From Aromatoleum toluclasticum ATCC 700605 (GTDB lineage: Bacteria; Pseudomonadota; Gammaproteobacteria; Burkholderiales; Rhodocyclaceae): DNA of 64,000 nucleotides. A program made the position numbers and the translations under genes. This document shows positions 33,474 through 43,106 of this stretch, piece by piece (within the stretch, counting starts at the first letter, position 1; each line of letters starts with the position of its first letter). The stretch spans positions 184,184 through 248,183 of the forward strand of contig NZ_KB899498.1 in NCBI RefSeq assembly GCF_000378245.1, read 5' to 3'. The notes under the pieces were generated by a model. The model did no database searches and had not been told where the DNA came from. It saw nothing but the letters and a program-made list of their open reading frames with translations.

Positions 33474-35378
33474 TCAGTGTATCCGGTAGGTGACGATGCC
33501 AGCGTCGTACTGCATCTGCCAATCCCTCAACTGGTCCGCCGGCATGGGTTTGGCCATGTAATAGCCTTGACCGGTGTCGCAGCCGAGGGCTACCAGTTGA
33601 TTCCACGCCGATTCGGTTTCAACGCCCTCCGCGACGACTTCGAGGTCCAGCCGATGGCCGAGTTCGATGGTCGATTCGACGATGGCGGCGGAGACGGCAC
33701 TATCCGGCATCGCGATGACGAAAGATTGGTCGATCTTGATCGCATCGACGGGCAGTTTGTGCAGATAGCTGAGACTCGAGTACCCGATACCGAAATCGTC
33801 GATGAAGAGTTCGACGCCCAAGGCCTTTATCCGGTGGATGGCGTCGAGCGCGCCGACGGGATCTTCCATCAGTGCACTCTCGGTTAGCTCGAACTGGATC
33901 CATTCGGGCGCCGTGCCCCAAGTAGAAAACAGGTTCTTGAGCTTGTCGATCAATGCCGGATCGCGCAGATCACGGGCCGATAGATTGACCGAGAGCGGCT
34001 GGTCGAGGCCGCTGTCATGCCAGGCGTAGATCTGCTGGAAGGCCGCTTCGAGGACGTGGTAGGTCAGCGGTGTGATCAGCCCCGAGGTCTCGGCGATCCT
34101 GACGAATTCCTCGGTGGGGATCATGCCCTGCGAGGGGTGCTGCCAGCGGACCAGTCCTTCGGCGCCGCGGATGCGCTTGGTCGCGAGATCGATCTTGGGC
34201 TGGCAATAGAGCATCAGGGCCTTCTGTTCGATCGCGCGGCGCAGATCGATCATCAGGGCGAGCCGGTTCGTGCGCTGTTGTTCGAGTTCGGGCGTGAAGA
34301 CCGCTGAATCGCTCCCGCGGCGCTTGGCTTCGAACATCGCCATGCGCGCCCGGCGGATCAGTGCGTCCGCGTCCGCGCCATGCCCGGGGAAGGCGGCAAT
34401 GCCCGCGCAAAGGCCGACGCTGATGCTCAGCCCGCCGACTTCGACCGGGCTGCTGAACTCCCTGACGAGTTCGTGTGCCGTGCGGACCGCCAGGGAGACG
34501 TCCATGTCGGGATACAGTAACGCGAATTCGGCCTCGCCGACGCAGGCTGCGAACTGGCCTTCGCGCAGGCGGCTTTCCAGCTGATGGGCGAACGAGCAGG
34601 TCAGCAGGTCCGCCTGCTGATAGCCGAGCGTGTCGCTGATCTCATGGAAATGCATGGCGCCCAGGAGCAGGACGGCCAGCGGCCGATGCTTCTGCCGGCC
34701 GTCCGCGATCGCGGATTGAAGCCGGCTGCGGAACAGCGTCCGGTTCGGAAGCTCCGTGAGCGGATCGTAAAGTGCCATGTGCGCAATGCGCTCTTCGGCT
34801 TCATGGCGCTTGATGCGGCTGCGCAGATTGTTGATGCCGTAGGCGAGGTCGTCGGCCAGTTCGCCGAGCAGTTTGACCTCCGCTTCGTCGAAGGCATCGG
34901 GGTCCGAGTCGGCGATGAGCAGAACGCCCATGGTGTCGTCTTCGATGTGCAGGGGGAAGGCCGACAGCGAGCTGTATTCCAGACGAATCGCGACCTCACG
35001 CCACGGGGCAAGACCGGGATCGGTCAGCAGGCTGCGTCCGATGCAGGGTTCTCCGCTGCGGACGGCGATCGCGGGTGCGTGCTGCCCGAGCTCCACATCG
35101 GCCCAGGTGAGCTGGAGATGGTCGAAGAAATCCCTTTCCTCTGGTATGTCGCGCTGAATGGCGTAGGCCATGATCGGAAGGGATTTCTGCTCGTCGTGCT
35201 GCGCGTACGCCACGTAGGCGAGACGGTAACCGCCCTCATTCACGATGACGCGGCACATGCCATGGAGGAGGTCCCGCTCCTGCGCGGCACGCAGCAAAGT
35301 CCGGTTCCCGGCGCTCAGGGTTCGGAGGGCCTGGTTTACTCGCGACAATTCATTTTCGGTGCCGCTGCCCGGATTCAC
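33474..35378 (-). CDS. GAF-GGDEF(degenerate)-EAL protein, probable c-di-GMP phosphodiesterase
   Basis: 634 aa. An N-terminal GAF-like sensor (residues about 40-190) is followed by a GGDEF domain (about 210-365), whose signature is degenerate (GEAEF in VGEAEFALLYP), so it should not make c-di-GMP. The C-terminal EAL domain (about 380-625) keeps the catalytic residues: AEGLVRWQHP (EGL in place of EAL, Glu kept), NLSARDL, ELTESALME, DDFGIGYSSLSYL, KIDQSF and AEGVET. It should hydrolyse c-di-GMP in response to a ligand or redox signal sensed by the GAF domain. It lies 59 bp downstream of the MalT/LuxR-type regulator and may be co-transcribed with it. No membrane helix is seen. Confidence 0.85.
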   Translation of the reverse strand: MNPGSGTENELSRVNQALRTLSAGNRTLLRAAQERDLLHGMCRVIVNEGGYRLAYVAYAQHDEQKSLPIMAYAIQRDIPEERDFFDHLQLTWADVELGQHAPAIAVRSGEPCIGRSLLTDPGLAPWREVAIRLEYSSLSAFPLHIEDDTMGVLLIADSDPDAFDEAEVKLLGELADDLAYGINNLRSRIKRHEAEERIAHMALYDPLTELPNRTLFRSRLQSAIADGRQKHRPLAVLLLGAMHFHEISDTLGYQQADLLTCSFAHQLESRLREGQFAACVGEAEFALLYPDMDVSLAVRTAHELVREFSSPVEVGGLSISVGLCAGIAAFPGHGADADALIRRARMAMFEAKRRGSDSAVFTPELEQQRTNRLALMIDLRRAIEQKALMLYCQPKIDLATKRIRGAEGLVRWQHPSQGMIPTEEFVRIAETSGLITPLTYHVLEAAFQQIYAWHDSGLDQPLSVNLSARDLRDPALIDKLKNLFSTWGTAPEWIQFELTESALMEDPVGALDAIHRIKALGVELFIDDFGIGYSSLSYLHKLPVDAIKIDQSFVIAMPDSAVSAAIVESTIELGHRLDLEVVAEGVETESAWNQLVALGCDTGQGYYMAKPMPADQLRDWQMQYDAGIVTYRIH

Positions 35379-35437
35379 GTTCTCTTCCCCGCAGCCCAGA
35401 TAAAATAATTATAGGTGCCGCGGGTTCTCGCAGACCA

Positions 35438-38197
35438 CTATCGGTTTAGCAGCCCTGCACGCTTGGCCTTGAAGATCGCGGCCGAGCGATTGCGCACGCG
35501 CAGCTTCATGAACAGGTTGTGCAGGTGCCACTTCACGGTGCCCACCGTGAGGCCGAGGCGATCGGCGATCTCCTGGTTCGACAGGCCGCTGTCGAGGAAG
35601 CCCAGCAGCTCGATCTCGCGGCTTGTCGGCGCGTCAAGTTCGAAGCTGTCGGCGGCGGCTTCCTGCTGCGGGGATGAGCGGTCGGGGGCAAGGGCGGGAC
35701 CGAGGCGCTGGCGCAGGTCGGCGAAGAAGACAAACTCCTTGTCGTTGACCAGGGGCCAGTTCTTCTTCGGGTCGGCCATGATGAGCGGCTGGATCACGTC
35801 GGCATGTTCGACGAAGGGCTGCAGAAGACGGCGCGGTGCCGCGATGCCGATCGCGCGCAGCAGCGTCTTGGAGGCCTGCGCGGCATGGCCGGTCGCGGCT
35901 TCGATCTCCAAGCGGGTGAGGAGCAGGTGCACCTGCCAGGTGGCGCAAGGCGATTTCAGGGCCGAATGCAGCTCGATGTCGGTGGCTGCAAGGGCAGCCT
36001 GGAAGTCGCGTTGGGCGATCAGCCAGGCGATGCGCGCGGCGAGCAGGGACCGCCGGGCGCTGGCCAGCTGGGTTGCCGAAAGGGAAGGGGGGCGGGCGCT
36101 CAGCAGCCCTTCCATGTCCTGCCGGCGCACCCAGTCGGTCGCGGCCTCGATGAGTCCGAGCCGCACCAGACGTACCAGCACGGCGCACTGCAGCAGCAGC
36201 TGCAAGCGTGGCGGGAAGCTCGTCGCCACGGGGTCGAGGTGGCGCGGGGCGAAGACCGAATCCTGGCTGCCGTCCCACAAGCGCACCGCGACTTCGAGCC
36301 CCACCTTGGTGGTTTCGATAAAGCCGTGTTCCTTGGCCTGGCTGAGGCCGTTCAGCAGCCGCTCTCGCGCTTCGTCCAGATCGCCGCGCTCCAGCGCGAT
36401 GCGCGCGGCCATCATGTCCATGGTCGACACGATCGAGGCCGCGGGGCCGAGCAGCTTGCGGGCGCGCGTGACGGCTTCCTGCAGGGTGTCGTGGACGAAG
36501 GCGAGGTCGCCTTCCTCGATGTCGATCAGCGCGTCCAGGCAGGACATCCAGCCGAGGCCGTATTCGCTGCCGGTGCGGCTCATCGAGTTACGGGCGAGCA
36601 TGATGGCGCGCCGGGCGGCCGGAAAGTCGAGATCGGCGACGGCGGAAGTGCCAACCACGCAGGCGACGCCGGAGCTCTCGAAGGGATCGAGGCCGTCATC
36701 GCTTTCGAGCCAGCGCTCGCCGCGTGCCCGTGCTTCGGGGATGCGATCGAGCGAGAACAGGATGATCGAGAGCAGGGCCTGCTTGCGTCCGGGCATGCGA
36801 TCGGCAACGGGGTCGTCGCTCTTCGTGCCCAGGCGCATTGCCGCGAGCACACGGTAGGCCTTCTCGTACTGGCGTGCGAAGAGCATCGCCCAAACGTACC
36901 AGTACTGCGCTTCGTCGGCGGGGAAGGGCTCGATCTCGAGCAGGCGTTCGTAGGCGTTGATGTAAAAGAGGTGACGGCCCTCGTCGCGCACCACGCCTTG
37001 TGCGCGACCGGCAAGGATGTCGCTGGCCTGGGTGCCGTCGTGGATCGTCAGCGCCAGTTCGAAGGCGTCGCGGTATTCGCCGTGCTTGCGGCACCACTGC
37101 ACGGCCCGCCCGAGCACGGCGTGGCGTTCGGCCTCGCTGCGGGTGGCGCGCGATTCGCGCCGCAGGTAGTCGCTGAACAGGCCGTGGAAGCGGAACCAGC
37201 CAGGGCGGTCGGCGGCCGGGAAGATCATCAGGTTGAGGCGGATCAGCTCGGCCAGCATGTCGGGCGCCTGCGGCTTGGCGGTCGCGAAACTGCACAGGTC
37301 GGCGTTGAAGGCCTCCAGGTCCGCGATGTCGAGCAGGAATTCGGCGATCGCCGGGTTGATGGCGCCGAGCACGCGGCGCGACAGGATGTTGGTGAGGTTG
37401 GTGTCGAGCGCTGTCGTGCCGAAGCAGATCGATGCGGGGTTCACCCGTGAGGACATCGCAACGTGCATCAACCGCACCGCCGCAGGCCAGCCTTCGGTCT
37501 GCGTGTGGATGATCTCGGCCTGCTCCGGCGACAGCGGGACGGGATTCGAGCTTGAATCGAACAGGCTGCGGATCTCTTCGCTGCCCAGGCTCAGATCCGC
37601 CGCGCCCAGTTCGCGCAATCCGTCTTCGAGGCGGATGCGATGGAAGCTGTCGATCGGCAGCTCGACCGAACTCACCACGATGCGCAGTCGCGTCTGGCGG
37701 CTGAGCACCAGGCGTTCGATGAGGTTGCCGAGTTCGCCATCGCGGTTCGCGTCGAAGCCGTCTATGAGCAGGACCGTATCTTCTTGGAGTTGCTCCGCCG
37801 CCTGCAGAATGGCGTCGATACGCGCGTCGATTTCGATCATCGGCACGCCGTAGAACATCATGCCGGCGCCTTCGGTACCGCAGCCAAGCAAGCGCTCGAT
37901 ATGCGTAAGCGCGGTAGCGAAATCGGAGCGGCCCTCGTCGAGCGTATGCACTTCGCTGTTGCAGCCTGCGGCGCGCAGCGCCCGGGCGATGGCGGAAAGG
38001 AACACGGATTTTCCGTAGCCCCGCGGGGCGACGACGAGCAGCAGCCGGGGCAGCGCCTGCAGATGCGAGAACCGCCGGATGGCAGGCGTGCACACCGGTT
38101 TGAAATGGGGCTCGCTGGTCGCCGGTTCCGGCTGCACGGCCTGGGTCAAAAAAGTCTCCTCGTTATTCGCGCGGTGGAATTTGATCGCCGCCGTCAT
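35438..38197 (-). CDS. MalT/LuxR-type ATP-dependent transcriptional activator
   Basis: 919 aa LAL-type regulator. The N-terminal NTPase domain has a Walker A VVAPRGYGKSVFLSA near residue 60 and a Walker B VLLIDGFD near residue 140. A long helical TPR-like sensor region fills the middle. The C-terminal LuxR helix-turn-helix (about 855-915) reads SREIELLGFLDSGLSNQEIA then GTVKWHLHNLF. Such proteins (MalT, AlkS, AcoK) bind an inducer and ATP, oligomerise and activate catabolic promoters. It is divergent from the molybdoenzyme operon across 267 bp. A CCCTA-N8-TAGGG palindrome there recurs before the MoxR-like gene, so it is the best candidate to bind it. The inducer is unknown. Confidence 0.87.
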   Translation of the reverse strand: MTAAIKFHRANNEETFLTQAVQPEPATSEPHFKPVCTPAIRRFSHLQALPRLLLVVAPRGYGKSVFLSAIARALRAAGCNSEVHTLDEGRSDFATALTHIERLLGCGTEGAGMMFYGVPMIEIDARIDAILQAAEQLQEDTVLLIDGFDANRDGELGNLIERLVLSRQTRLRIVVSSVELPIDSFHRIRLEDGLRELGAADLSLGSEEIRSLFDSSSNPVPLSPEQAEIIHTQTEGWPAAVRLMHVAMSSRVNPASICFGTTALDTNLTNILSRRVLGAINPAIAEFLLDIADLEAFNADLCSFATAKPQAPDMLAELIRLNLMIFPAADRPGWFRFHGLFSDYLRRESRATRSEAERHAVLGRAVQWCRKHGEYRDAFELALTIHDGTQASDILAGRAQGVVRDEGRHLFYINAYERLLEIEPFPADEAQYWYVWAMLFARQYEKAYRVLAAMRLGTKSDDPVADRMPGRKQALLSIILFSLDRIPEARARGERWLESDDGLDPFESSGVACVVGTSAVADLDFPAARRAIMLARNSMSRTGSEYGLGWMSCLDALIDIEEGDLAFVHDTLQEAVTRARKLLGPAASIVSTMDMMAARIALERGDLDEARERLLNGLSQAKEHGFIETTKVGLEVAVRLWDGSQDSVFAPRHLDPVATSFPPRLQLLLQCAVLVRLVRLGLIEAATDWVRRQDMEGLLSARPPSLSATQLASARRSLLAARIAWLIAQRDFQAALAATDIELHSALKSPCATWQVHLLLTRLEIEAATGHAAQASKTLLRAIGIAAPRRLLQPFVEHADVIQPLIMADPKKNWPLVNDKEFVFFADLRQRLGPALAPDRSSPQQEAAADSFELDAPTSREIELLGFLDSGLSNQEIADRLGLTVGTVKWHLHNLFMKLRVRNRSAAIFKAKRAGLLNR

Positions 38198-38313
38198 CGC
38201 ACGGATTGTCCCGCTGGTGCGCTCGCCGGCAAACGTGTCCTGGCAGGGGTCGCAGGGATCTAGCGGGCGATTCTACGCGCTCACGTCCGGGCGGCAAAAG
38301 GAGGGGCGTTTTG

Positions 38314-38327
38314 TTGACATAGGTCAA
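38314..38327. promoter_or_regulatory. FNR/DNR-type box before the molybdoenzyme operon
   Basis: TTGACATAGGTCAA is a perfect TTGAC-N4-GTCAA dyad (extended to GTTGAC...GTCAAC at 38313-38328). It fits the FNR/CRP-family consensus TTGAT-N4-ATCAA in its DNR/NNR-like variant. It is 137 bp before the start of the gamma subunit gene and 116 bp before the divergent regulator gene. It would tie expression to low oxygen or to nitrogen oxides. Confidence 0.65.
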
Positions 38328-38361
38328 CGTTTCGTCACTTTGCGGTGGGGGCGGGCCTGAT

Positions 38362-38379
38362 CCCTAACTCACGGTAGGG
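38362..38379. promoter_or_regulatory. CCCTA-N8-TAGGG palindrome, candidate LuxR/MalT-type operator, copy 1
   Basis: CCCTAACTCACGGTAGGG lies 86 bp before the gamma subunit start. A closely similar element, CCTAACTATCGGTAGG, is at 45120-45135 before the MoxR-like gene. The same 8 bp spacer length and conserved flanking CGG and GGG argue for a common regulator, most likely the divergent MalT/LuxR-type protein. Confidence 0.5.
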
Positions 38380-38464
38380 GATGGGATTCCGTGCAAATTC
38401 AAAACTCCGTGTCACGAGGCGGCCGACACGTGCCGCCGGATGCGTACGACAACAGGAGACGAAA

Positions 38465-39088
38465 TTGCGCACACGTCGCGTCAAGAATGTTGCGCCGATG
38501 CTCGATCCGGGCGATCCCGGCTGGGCGTCGGTGCCTGTCGAACAGGTGTCGATGATGTCGACGCCGCTGGCGATGCAGCCCACGCCCTATATCCGCAATT
38601 CCTGGGAAGGCCGCGAGTACGGGCGCGTCGAGGCGCTCGAGGTCGCGAGCGTCCATGACGGTCAGCAGTGGGCACTGCGGGCGAGTTGGCGTGGGGTGAG
38701 CCCGGCGGGCAAGGACTTCCCCGATGCGTTGGCGATCGCACTGCCGGTGCGCGGCAAGCCGCTGCTGGCGCTGATGGGGGCCGCGGATGCGCCGATCCAT
38801 TTCCTGCGCTGGCAGGCCAACAAGAGCGGGGCGGTTTCGCAGATCGCGACCGGTATCGGCTCCTCGGCGCCCGGGCCGGCGCTGGCGTGCTCGGCGCAGG
38901 CACGCGCCAAAGGCGATCGCTGGCAGGTGGTGATCTCTCGTCCGCTCGGGGGCGGCAGCGACATCGCGCCGCTGGTCGCCGGGCGCAAGACCGGTATCGG
39001 TTTCGCCGTCTGGATGGGCGGCAACGACGAGCGTGGCGGCATCAAGGCGTTCTCCATCGACTGGGCCGAACTGGCCCTCGACGCGTAA
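38465..39088 (+). CDS. Ethylbenzene-dehydrogenase-type heme b subunit (gamma)
   Basis: 207 aa from a TTG at 38465, chosen because AGGAGAC lies 4 bp upstream; an internal ATG at 38498 is the alternative. It resembles EbdC, the periplasmic heme b subunit of ethylbenzene dehydrogenase: PTPYIRNSWEGREYGRVEAL, ALRASW, FAVWMGGNDERGGIKAFSID near the end are family-like (IAFAVWSGGNAERSGRKSYS in EbdC). EbdC binds heme through a Met and a Lys; candidate ligands are present. No signal peptide is seen, as for EbdC, which is exported with the Tat substrate subunit. Here the gamma gene comes first, not third or fourth as in ebd, ddh or ser operons. Confidence 0.82.
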   Translation: MRTRRVKNVAPMLDPGDPGWASVPVEQVSMMSTPLAMQPTPYIRNSWEGREYGRVEALEVASVHDGQQWALRASWRGVSPAGKDFPDALAIALPVRGKPLLALMGAADAPIHFLRWQANKSGAVSQIATGIGSSAPGPALACSAQARAKGDRWQVVISRPLGGGSDIAPLVAGRKTGIGFAVWMGGNDERGGIKAFSIDWAELALDA

Positions 39089-39099
39089 GGGAGATTGCC

Positions 39100-40206
39100 A
39101 TGAGCAAACGACAAGTGGCCATGGTCATGGACCTCAACAAGTGCATCGGTTGCCAGACCTGCACCGTGGCCTGCAAGACCTTATGGACGCGCCGCGAGGG
39201 CATGGAGCACATGCTGTGGAACACGGTGAACACCCAGCCCGGCACCGGCACGCCGCACGGATTCGAGAGCATGGGCGGCGGTTTTCGCGACGGCGTCGCG
39301 CAGCGCGGGCAGCGCCCGAGCGTCGAGGATTTCGGCAAGGCGTGGAACTTCAATCACGAGGAAGTCTTCTTCGGCGGCAAGGGCGACGTCTCGCTCGCGG
39401 CCGACGGCGGCAAGCACGGCAAGGGACCGAACTGGGACGAGGACCAGGGCGGCGGCGAATTCCCGAACAGCCACTATTTCTACCTGCCGCGCATCTGCAA
39501 CCATTGCACGCACCCGGCCTGTCTCGAAGCCTGCCCGCGCAAGGCGATCAGCAAGCGCGAGGACAACGGCATCGTCCTGATCGACGAGGACCGCTGCAAG
39601 GGCTATCGGTTCTGCCAGGAAGCCTGCCCGTACAAGAAGATCTATTACAACGAGGTCGAGGAGGTGTCGCAGAAGTGCATCTTCTGCTTCCCGCGCATCG
39701 ACGAGGGCGTGACGACTGCCTGTTCACGCCAGTGTCCGGGGCGCGTGCGCTTCGTCGGTTACCTCGACGACCCGGAAGGCCCGATCTGGAAGCTCGTGAC
39801 GAAGCACAAGGTCGCGCTGCCGCTGCATGCCGAATACGGCACCCAGCCCAACGTGTTCTACGTGCCGCCGCTGTCGCCGCCGAAGATCGACGACGAGGGG
39901 AACCCGACCGACGAGGCGCGCATCCCCACCGAATACCTGGTGTCGCTGTTCGGGGATGGCGTGCATGAGTCGCTGAAGACGCTCGAACGCGAGCGGGAGC
40001 GCAACAAGCGCGGCGAGAAGTCCGAGTTGATGGACCTGCTGATCGCACGCAAGTGGCTGGACATGTTCGGTCCGTTCCAGAAGCACCCGCGCGAGGTCGC
40101 ACGCAACCGGCCGATTCCGCAGAACCAGCAGAAACCGCGCGCCCAGCAGGTATCGGCGATCCGTTTCTACACGAAGGAAGAATTCAAGAAGGGAGGCCGC
40201 GAATGA
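39100..40206 (+). CDS. Ethylbenzene-dehydrogenase-type iron-sulfur subunit (beta)
   Basis: 368 aa. Four cysteine clusters bind Fe-S centres: CIGCQTCTVACKTLW near the N-terminus, CNHCTHPACLEACP, CKGYRFCQEACPYKK and CIFCFPRIDEGVTTACSRQC. This is the NarH / EbdB / DdhB layout of class II DMSO-reductase-family enzymes. It passes electrons from the Mo site through the clusters to the heme b subunit. The length is close to EbdB (about 350 aa). It starts 11 bp after the gamma gene and overlaps the alpha gene by four bases (ATGA), so the three are translationally coupled. Confidence 0.9.
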   Translation: MSKRQVAMVMDLNKCIGCQTCTVACKTLWTRREGMEHMLWNTVNTQPGTGTPHGFESMGGGFRDGVAQRGQRPSVEDFGKAWNFNHEEVFFGGKGDVSLAADGGKHGKGPNWDEDQGGGEFPNSHYFYLPRICNHCTHPACLEACPRKAISKREDNGIVLIDEDRCKGYRFCQEACPYKKIYYNEVEEVSQKCIFCFPRIDEGVTTACSRQCPGRVRFVGYLDDPEGPIWKLVTKHKVALPLHAEYGTQPNVFYVPPLSPPKIDDEGNPTDEARIPTEYLVSLFGDGVHESLKTLERERERNKRGEKSELMDLLIARKWLDMFGPFQKHPREVARNRPIPQNQQKPRAQQVSAIRFYTKEEFKKGGRE

Positions 40207-43106
40207 GCGCCGGAATCGATCGTCGCGGCTTCCTCAAGAGCGCCGCGGCCCTGATGGGCAGCCTGTCGATGCCCAACTTCGTGGTGTCCTCGGCGGCAGC
40301 CGCGGGCGCAGGGAAGCTGCCGGCCGTGCCGCTCTATACCTCGTGGAAGGACGTTTATCGCAGCCAGTGGACGTGGGACAAGGTGGTGCGCAGCACCCAT
40401 CACCTCAACTGCTGGTTCCAGGCGCACTGCTCGTGGGACGTCTATGTGAAGGACGGCATCGTTTATCGCGAGGAACAGGCCGGGGAATACGAGCAGGTCA
40501 ATGCCGAACTGCCGGACTACAACCCGCGCGGCTGCCAGAAGGGCGGCTGCTTCTCGGAGCGCATGTACGACCCGTCCCGCATCACGCATCCGCTGCGCCG
40601 GGTGGGGCCGCGCGGCAGCGGCAAGTGGGAGCGCGTGAGTTGGGACGAGGCGCTGCGGGACATCGCCGACACCTATCTCGACGTGACGCTGGAGGAAGGC
40701 ACCGACCGCACGATCTGGGACCTCGGCCCCGGCATTGATCTCGGCGTGTCGATGGCGGCGCAGGGCCGCTTCAGCATGCTGACGCAGTCGATCGGCCTCG
40801 ACATGGACGGCGAGATCGGCGACTCGCGCCGCGGCACGCTGGAGACCTTCGGCAAGATCGTCTTCGAGCGTTCGGCTGATGACTATTTCTATTCCGATCT
40901 CATCCTTTTCTGGGGCGGCAACCCGGTCTACACGCAGATCCCGCAAGCGCACTTCTTCACCGAGGCGCGCTACCGCGGGGCGAAAATCATCTCGATTGCG
41001 CCGGACTACAACCCGTCCGCAACGAAATCCGACCTGTGGGTGCCGATCAAGCCGGGGACAGATGCCGCCTTGGCGTTGGCCATCTGCCACGAGATCGTCG
41101 CCGGCGGTCATGTGAAGGAAGCCTTCGTCAAGGAGCAGTCCGACCTGCCCCTGCTCGTGCGCAGCGACACCCTGCGATTCCTCAAGCAGGCGGACGTGCA
41201 GGAAGGGGGGCTGGAGAATCACCACATGCTGTGGGATGCGGCGAGCGACAGCCTGCAGACCGCGCCCTTCCGCTCGCTCGCGCTGGATAAGCTGGATCCC
41301 GCGCTCGACGCCAAAAAGCGGGTGACGCTGAAGGATGGCAGCGAGGTCGAAGTGCGCAGCGTCTTCTCCCTGCTGCGCGACCGCTTGGCGGACTACGCGC
41401 CCGAGGCGGCGTCGAAGATGTGCGGGGTCAATCCCAAGCTGATCCGCCGGCTTGCGCGCGAGATCGTCAGCGCCGACAAGGTCTCGAACATCGCGCAGAC
41501 GAGCATGTGCAAGTACTTCCACGGCAACCTCGCGGAACGCTCGATGGCGCTGATCTTCGCGCTCACCGGCAACATCGGCCGGCGCGGCGCGGGCTTCTCC
41601 GGCTTCCCGCTGCTCACGCCCGACGGCGGCGACAAGTTCGCGATTCCGCCTTCGTTGCAGGAGGCGGCGCAAACTTTCGGCAAGCTCGAACCGCTGATCC
41701 ACCAGCGTCTCGAGGCCGGCGACACGCACGAGATGATCGTCACCGACCTCGGGCGGATGATGTTCGCGCCCGGCAACAAGCTGCTGCGCCTGCCTGTGTG
41801 GACCTCCGGCACCCTGTTCTGGTCCGTGCATGGCGGTGTCGGCGAGCTGTCGAAGCGCGCCGACGAGTGGGGGCTGGGCAACAAGCGTCCGCTCGACGCC
41901 TATCTGGACGAGTCGCTCTCGAAGCAATGGCAGCCGCTCAACCCGCCGCCGGATCGGCCGCCGCGCATCATGATTTCGCTGTGCAGCAACACGCTGCGCC
42001 GTGCCCGCGGCAGCGAGAAGCTGCTGGAAGTGCTGTGGCCGAAGCTGAAGAAGATCGTCGTCATGGACTGGCGCATCAACTCCACCGCGCGCCACGCCGA
42101 CTACGTGCTGCCGGTCGCGCCGTGGTACGAGCGCACGTCGCTGAAGTGGGTCACACCGCTGTCGCCCTACCTCACGATCACCGACCAGGCGACCAAGCCG
42201 CTGGGCGAGTCGAAGAGCGACTGGAGCATCATCGTCGCGCTGTCGGAGGCGATCCAGAAGCGTGCGCGCGAGCGCGGCATCAAGTCGGTGCAGAGCCCGC
42301 AGGGGCTGGAGGTGAAGCTCGACAGCCTTTACGACGACCTGACGATGAACGGGCAGTTCAAGGAAGGCGACGACGACAAGGTGGCGCGAACGATCTATGA
42401 CCTCGGCGGCACACACAAGAAGCTGTCGTGGGACGAGATCAAGAAGAAGGGCTTCGCGCGCTTTGAGAAGCTGCCCGAGGAACCGAGCTCGATCGGCAAC
42501 ATGTGCGAATTCCCCGAGAACGACAGCATCGTGCCGCTGACCTTCCACGTACGCGACAAGGTGCCGTATCCGACATCGAGCCGTCGCATTCAGTTTTTCG
42601 TGGACCACCCGTTCTACGAGGAACTCGACGAGCTGCTGCCGCGCTTCAAGGCGCCCCCTATGATCGGCGGCGACTACCCGCTGATGATGACCGGCGGCAA
42701 GACGCGCTGGAGCATCCATTCCACGTGGCGCGACAGCCGCATCATGCTGCGCCTGGAAGCGCGGCCCGAGCCCTACATGCTGGTGTCGATGGCCGATGCG
42801 ACCAGGCGGGGTATCGTCGACGGGGACTGGATCCGCGTCTGGAACGACGTCGGAAGCTTCAAGTGCAAGGCGAAAGTGTCGCCTAGCCTGCGCCCGGGAC
42901 AGACGCTGATGTACCACGCCTGGGAGCAATACCAGTTCCTCGCTGGCGGGGACATGAACAGCGTCTCGCCGACCCCGCTCAATCCGGTTGAGCTGGCCGG
43001 CGGCCATCCGCACCTCACCGCAGGCGTACTGCAGGGGCAGAGCTCGGTCTTCGATCGCGACACGCGGATCGAGATCGAGCGCATCGTCGAAGGAGTCCCC
43101 GCATGA
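40203..43106 (+). CDS. Ethylbenzene-dehydrogenase-type molybdopterin catalytic subunit (alpha)
   Basis: 967 aa (EbdA is about 976). The N-terminus IDRRGFLKSAAALMGSLSMP is a twin-arginine signal, so the complex is periplasmic. A His/Cys region for the FS0 4Fe-4S cluster (STHHLNCWFQAHCSW, then NPRGCQKGGC) follows. The Asp that ligates Mo in class II enzymes is expected in GEIGDSRRGTLETFG. The C-terminal MopB domain (YPLMMTGGKTRWSIHSTWRD) is present. Members hydroxylate a benzylic, allylic or tertiary C-H bond with water as oxygen source (ethylbenzene, p-cymene, steroid C25, limonene-like substrates are known or discussed for the family). It may activate a terpenoid or alkylaromatic here. Active-site residues alone do not show which. 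Confidence 0.9.
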   Translation: MSAGIDRRGFLKSAAALMGSLSMPNFVVSSAAAAGAGKLPAVPLYTSWKDVYRSQWTWDKVVRSTHHLNCWFQAHCSWDVYVKDGIVYREEQAGEYEQVNAELPDYNPRGCQKGGCFSERMYDPSRITHPLRRVGPRGSGKWERVSWDEALRDIADTYLDVTLEEGTDRTIWDLGPGIDLGVSMAAQGRFSMLTQSIGLDMDGEIGDSRRGTLETFGKIVFERSADDYFYSDLILFWGGNPVYTQIPQAHFFTEARYRGAKIISIAPDYNPSATKSDLWVPIKPGTDAALALAICHEIVAGGHVKEAFVKEQSDLPLLVRSDTLRFLKQADVQEGGLENHHMLWDAASDSLQTAPFRSLALDKLDPALDAKKRVTLKDGSEVEVRSVFSLLRDRLADYAPEAASKMCGVNPKLIRRLAREIVSADKVSNIAQTSMCKYFHGNLAERSMALIFALTGNIGRRGAGFSGFPLLTPDGGDKFAIPPSLQEAAQTFGKLEPLIHQRLEAGDTHEMIVTDLGRMMFAPGNKLLRLPVWTSGTLFWSVHGGVGELSKRADEWGLGNKRPLDAYLDESLSKQWQPLNPPPDRPPRIMISLCSNTLRRARGSEKLLEVLWPKLKKIVVMDWRINSTARHADYVLPVAPWYERTSLKWVTPLSPYLTITDQATKPLGESKSDWSIIVALSEAIQKRARERGIKSVQSPQGLEVKLDSLYDDLTMNGQFKEGDDDKVARTIYDLGGTHKKLSWDEIKKKGFARFEKLPEEPSSIGNMCEFPENDSIVPLTFHVRDKVPYPTSSRRIQFFVDHPFYEELDELLPRFKAPPMIGGDYPLMMTGGKTRWSIHSTWRDSRIMLRLEARPEPYMLVSMADATRRGIVDGDWIRVWNDVGSFKCKAKVSPSLRPGQTLMYHAWEQYQFLAGGDMNSVSPTPLNPVELAGGHPHLTAGVLQGQSSVFDRDTRIEIERIVEGVPA

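Noticed and set aside
40167..43013. 948-codon open frame on the minus strand opposite the molybdoenzyme alpha gene
   Set aside because: Antisense shadow caused by GC-rich codon use; Arg/His/Ala-rich, no domain, and the plus strand carries a clear enzyme.
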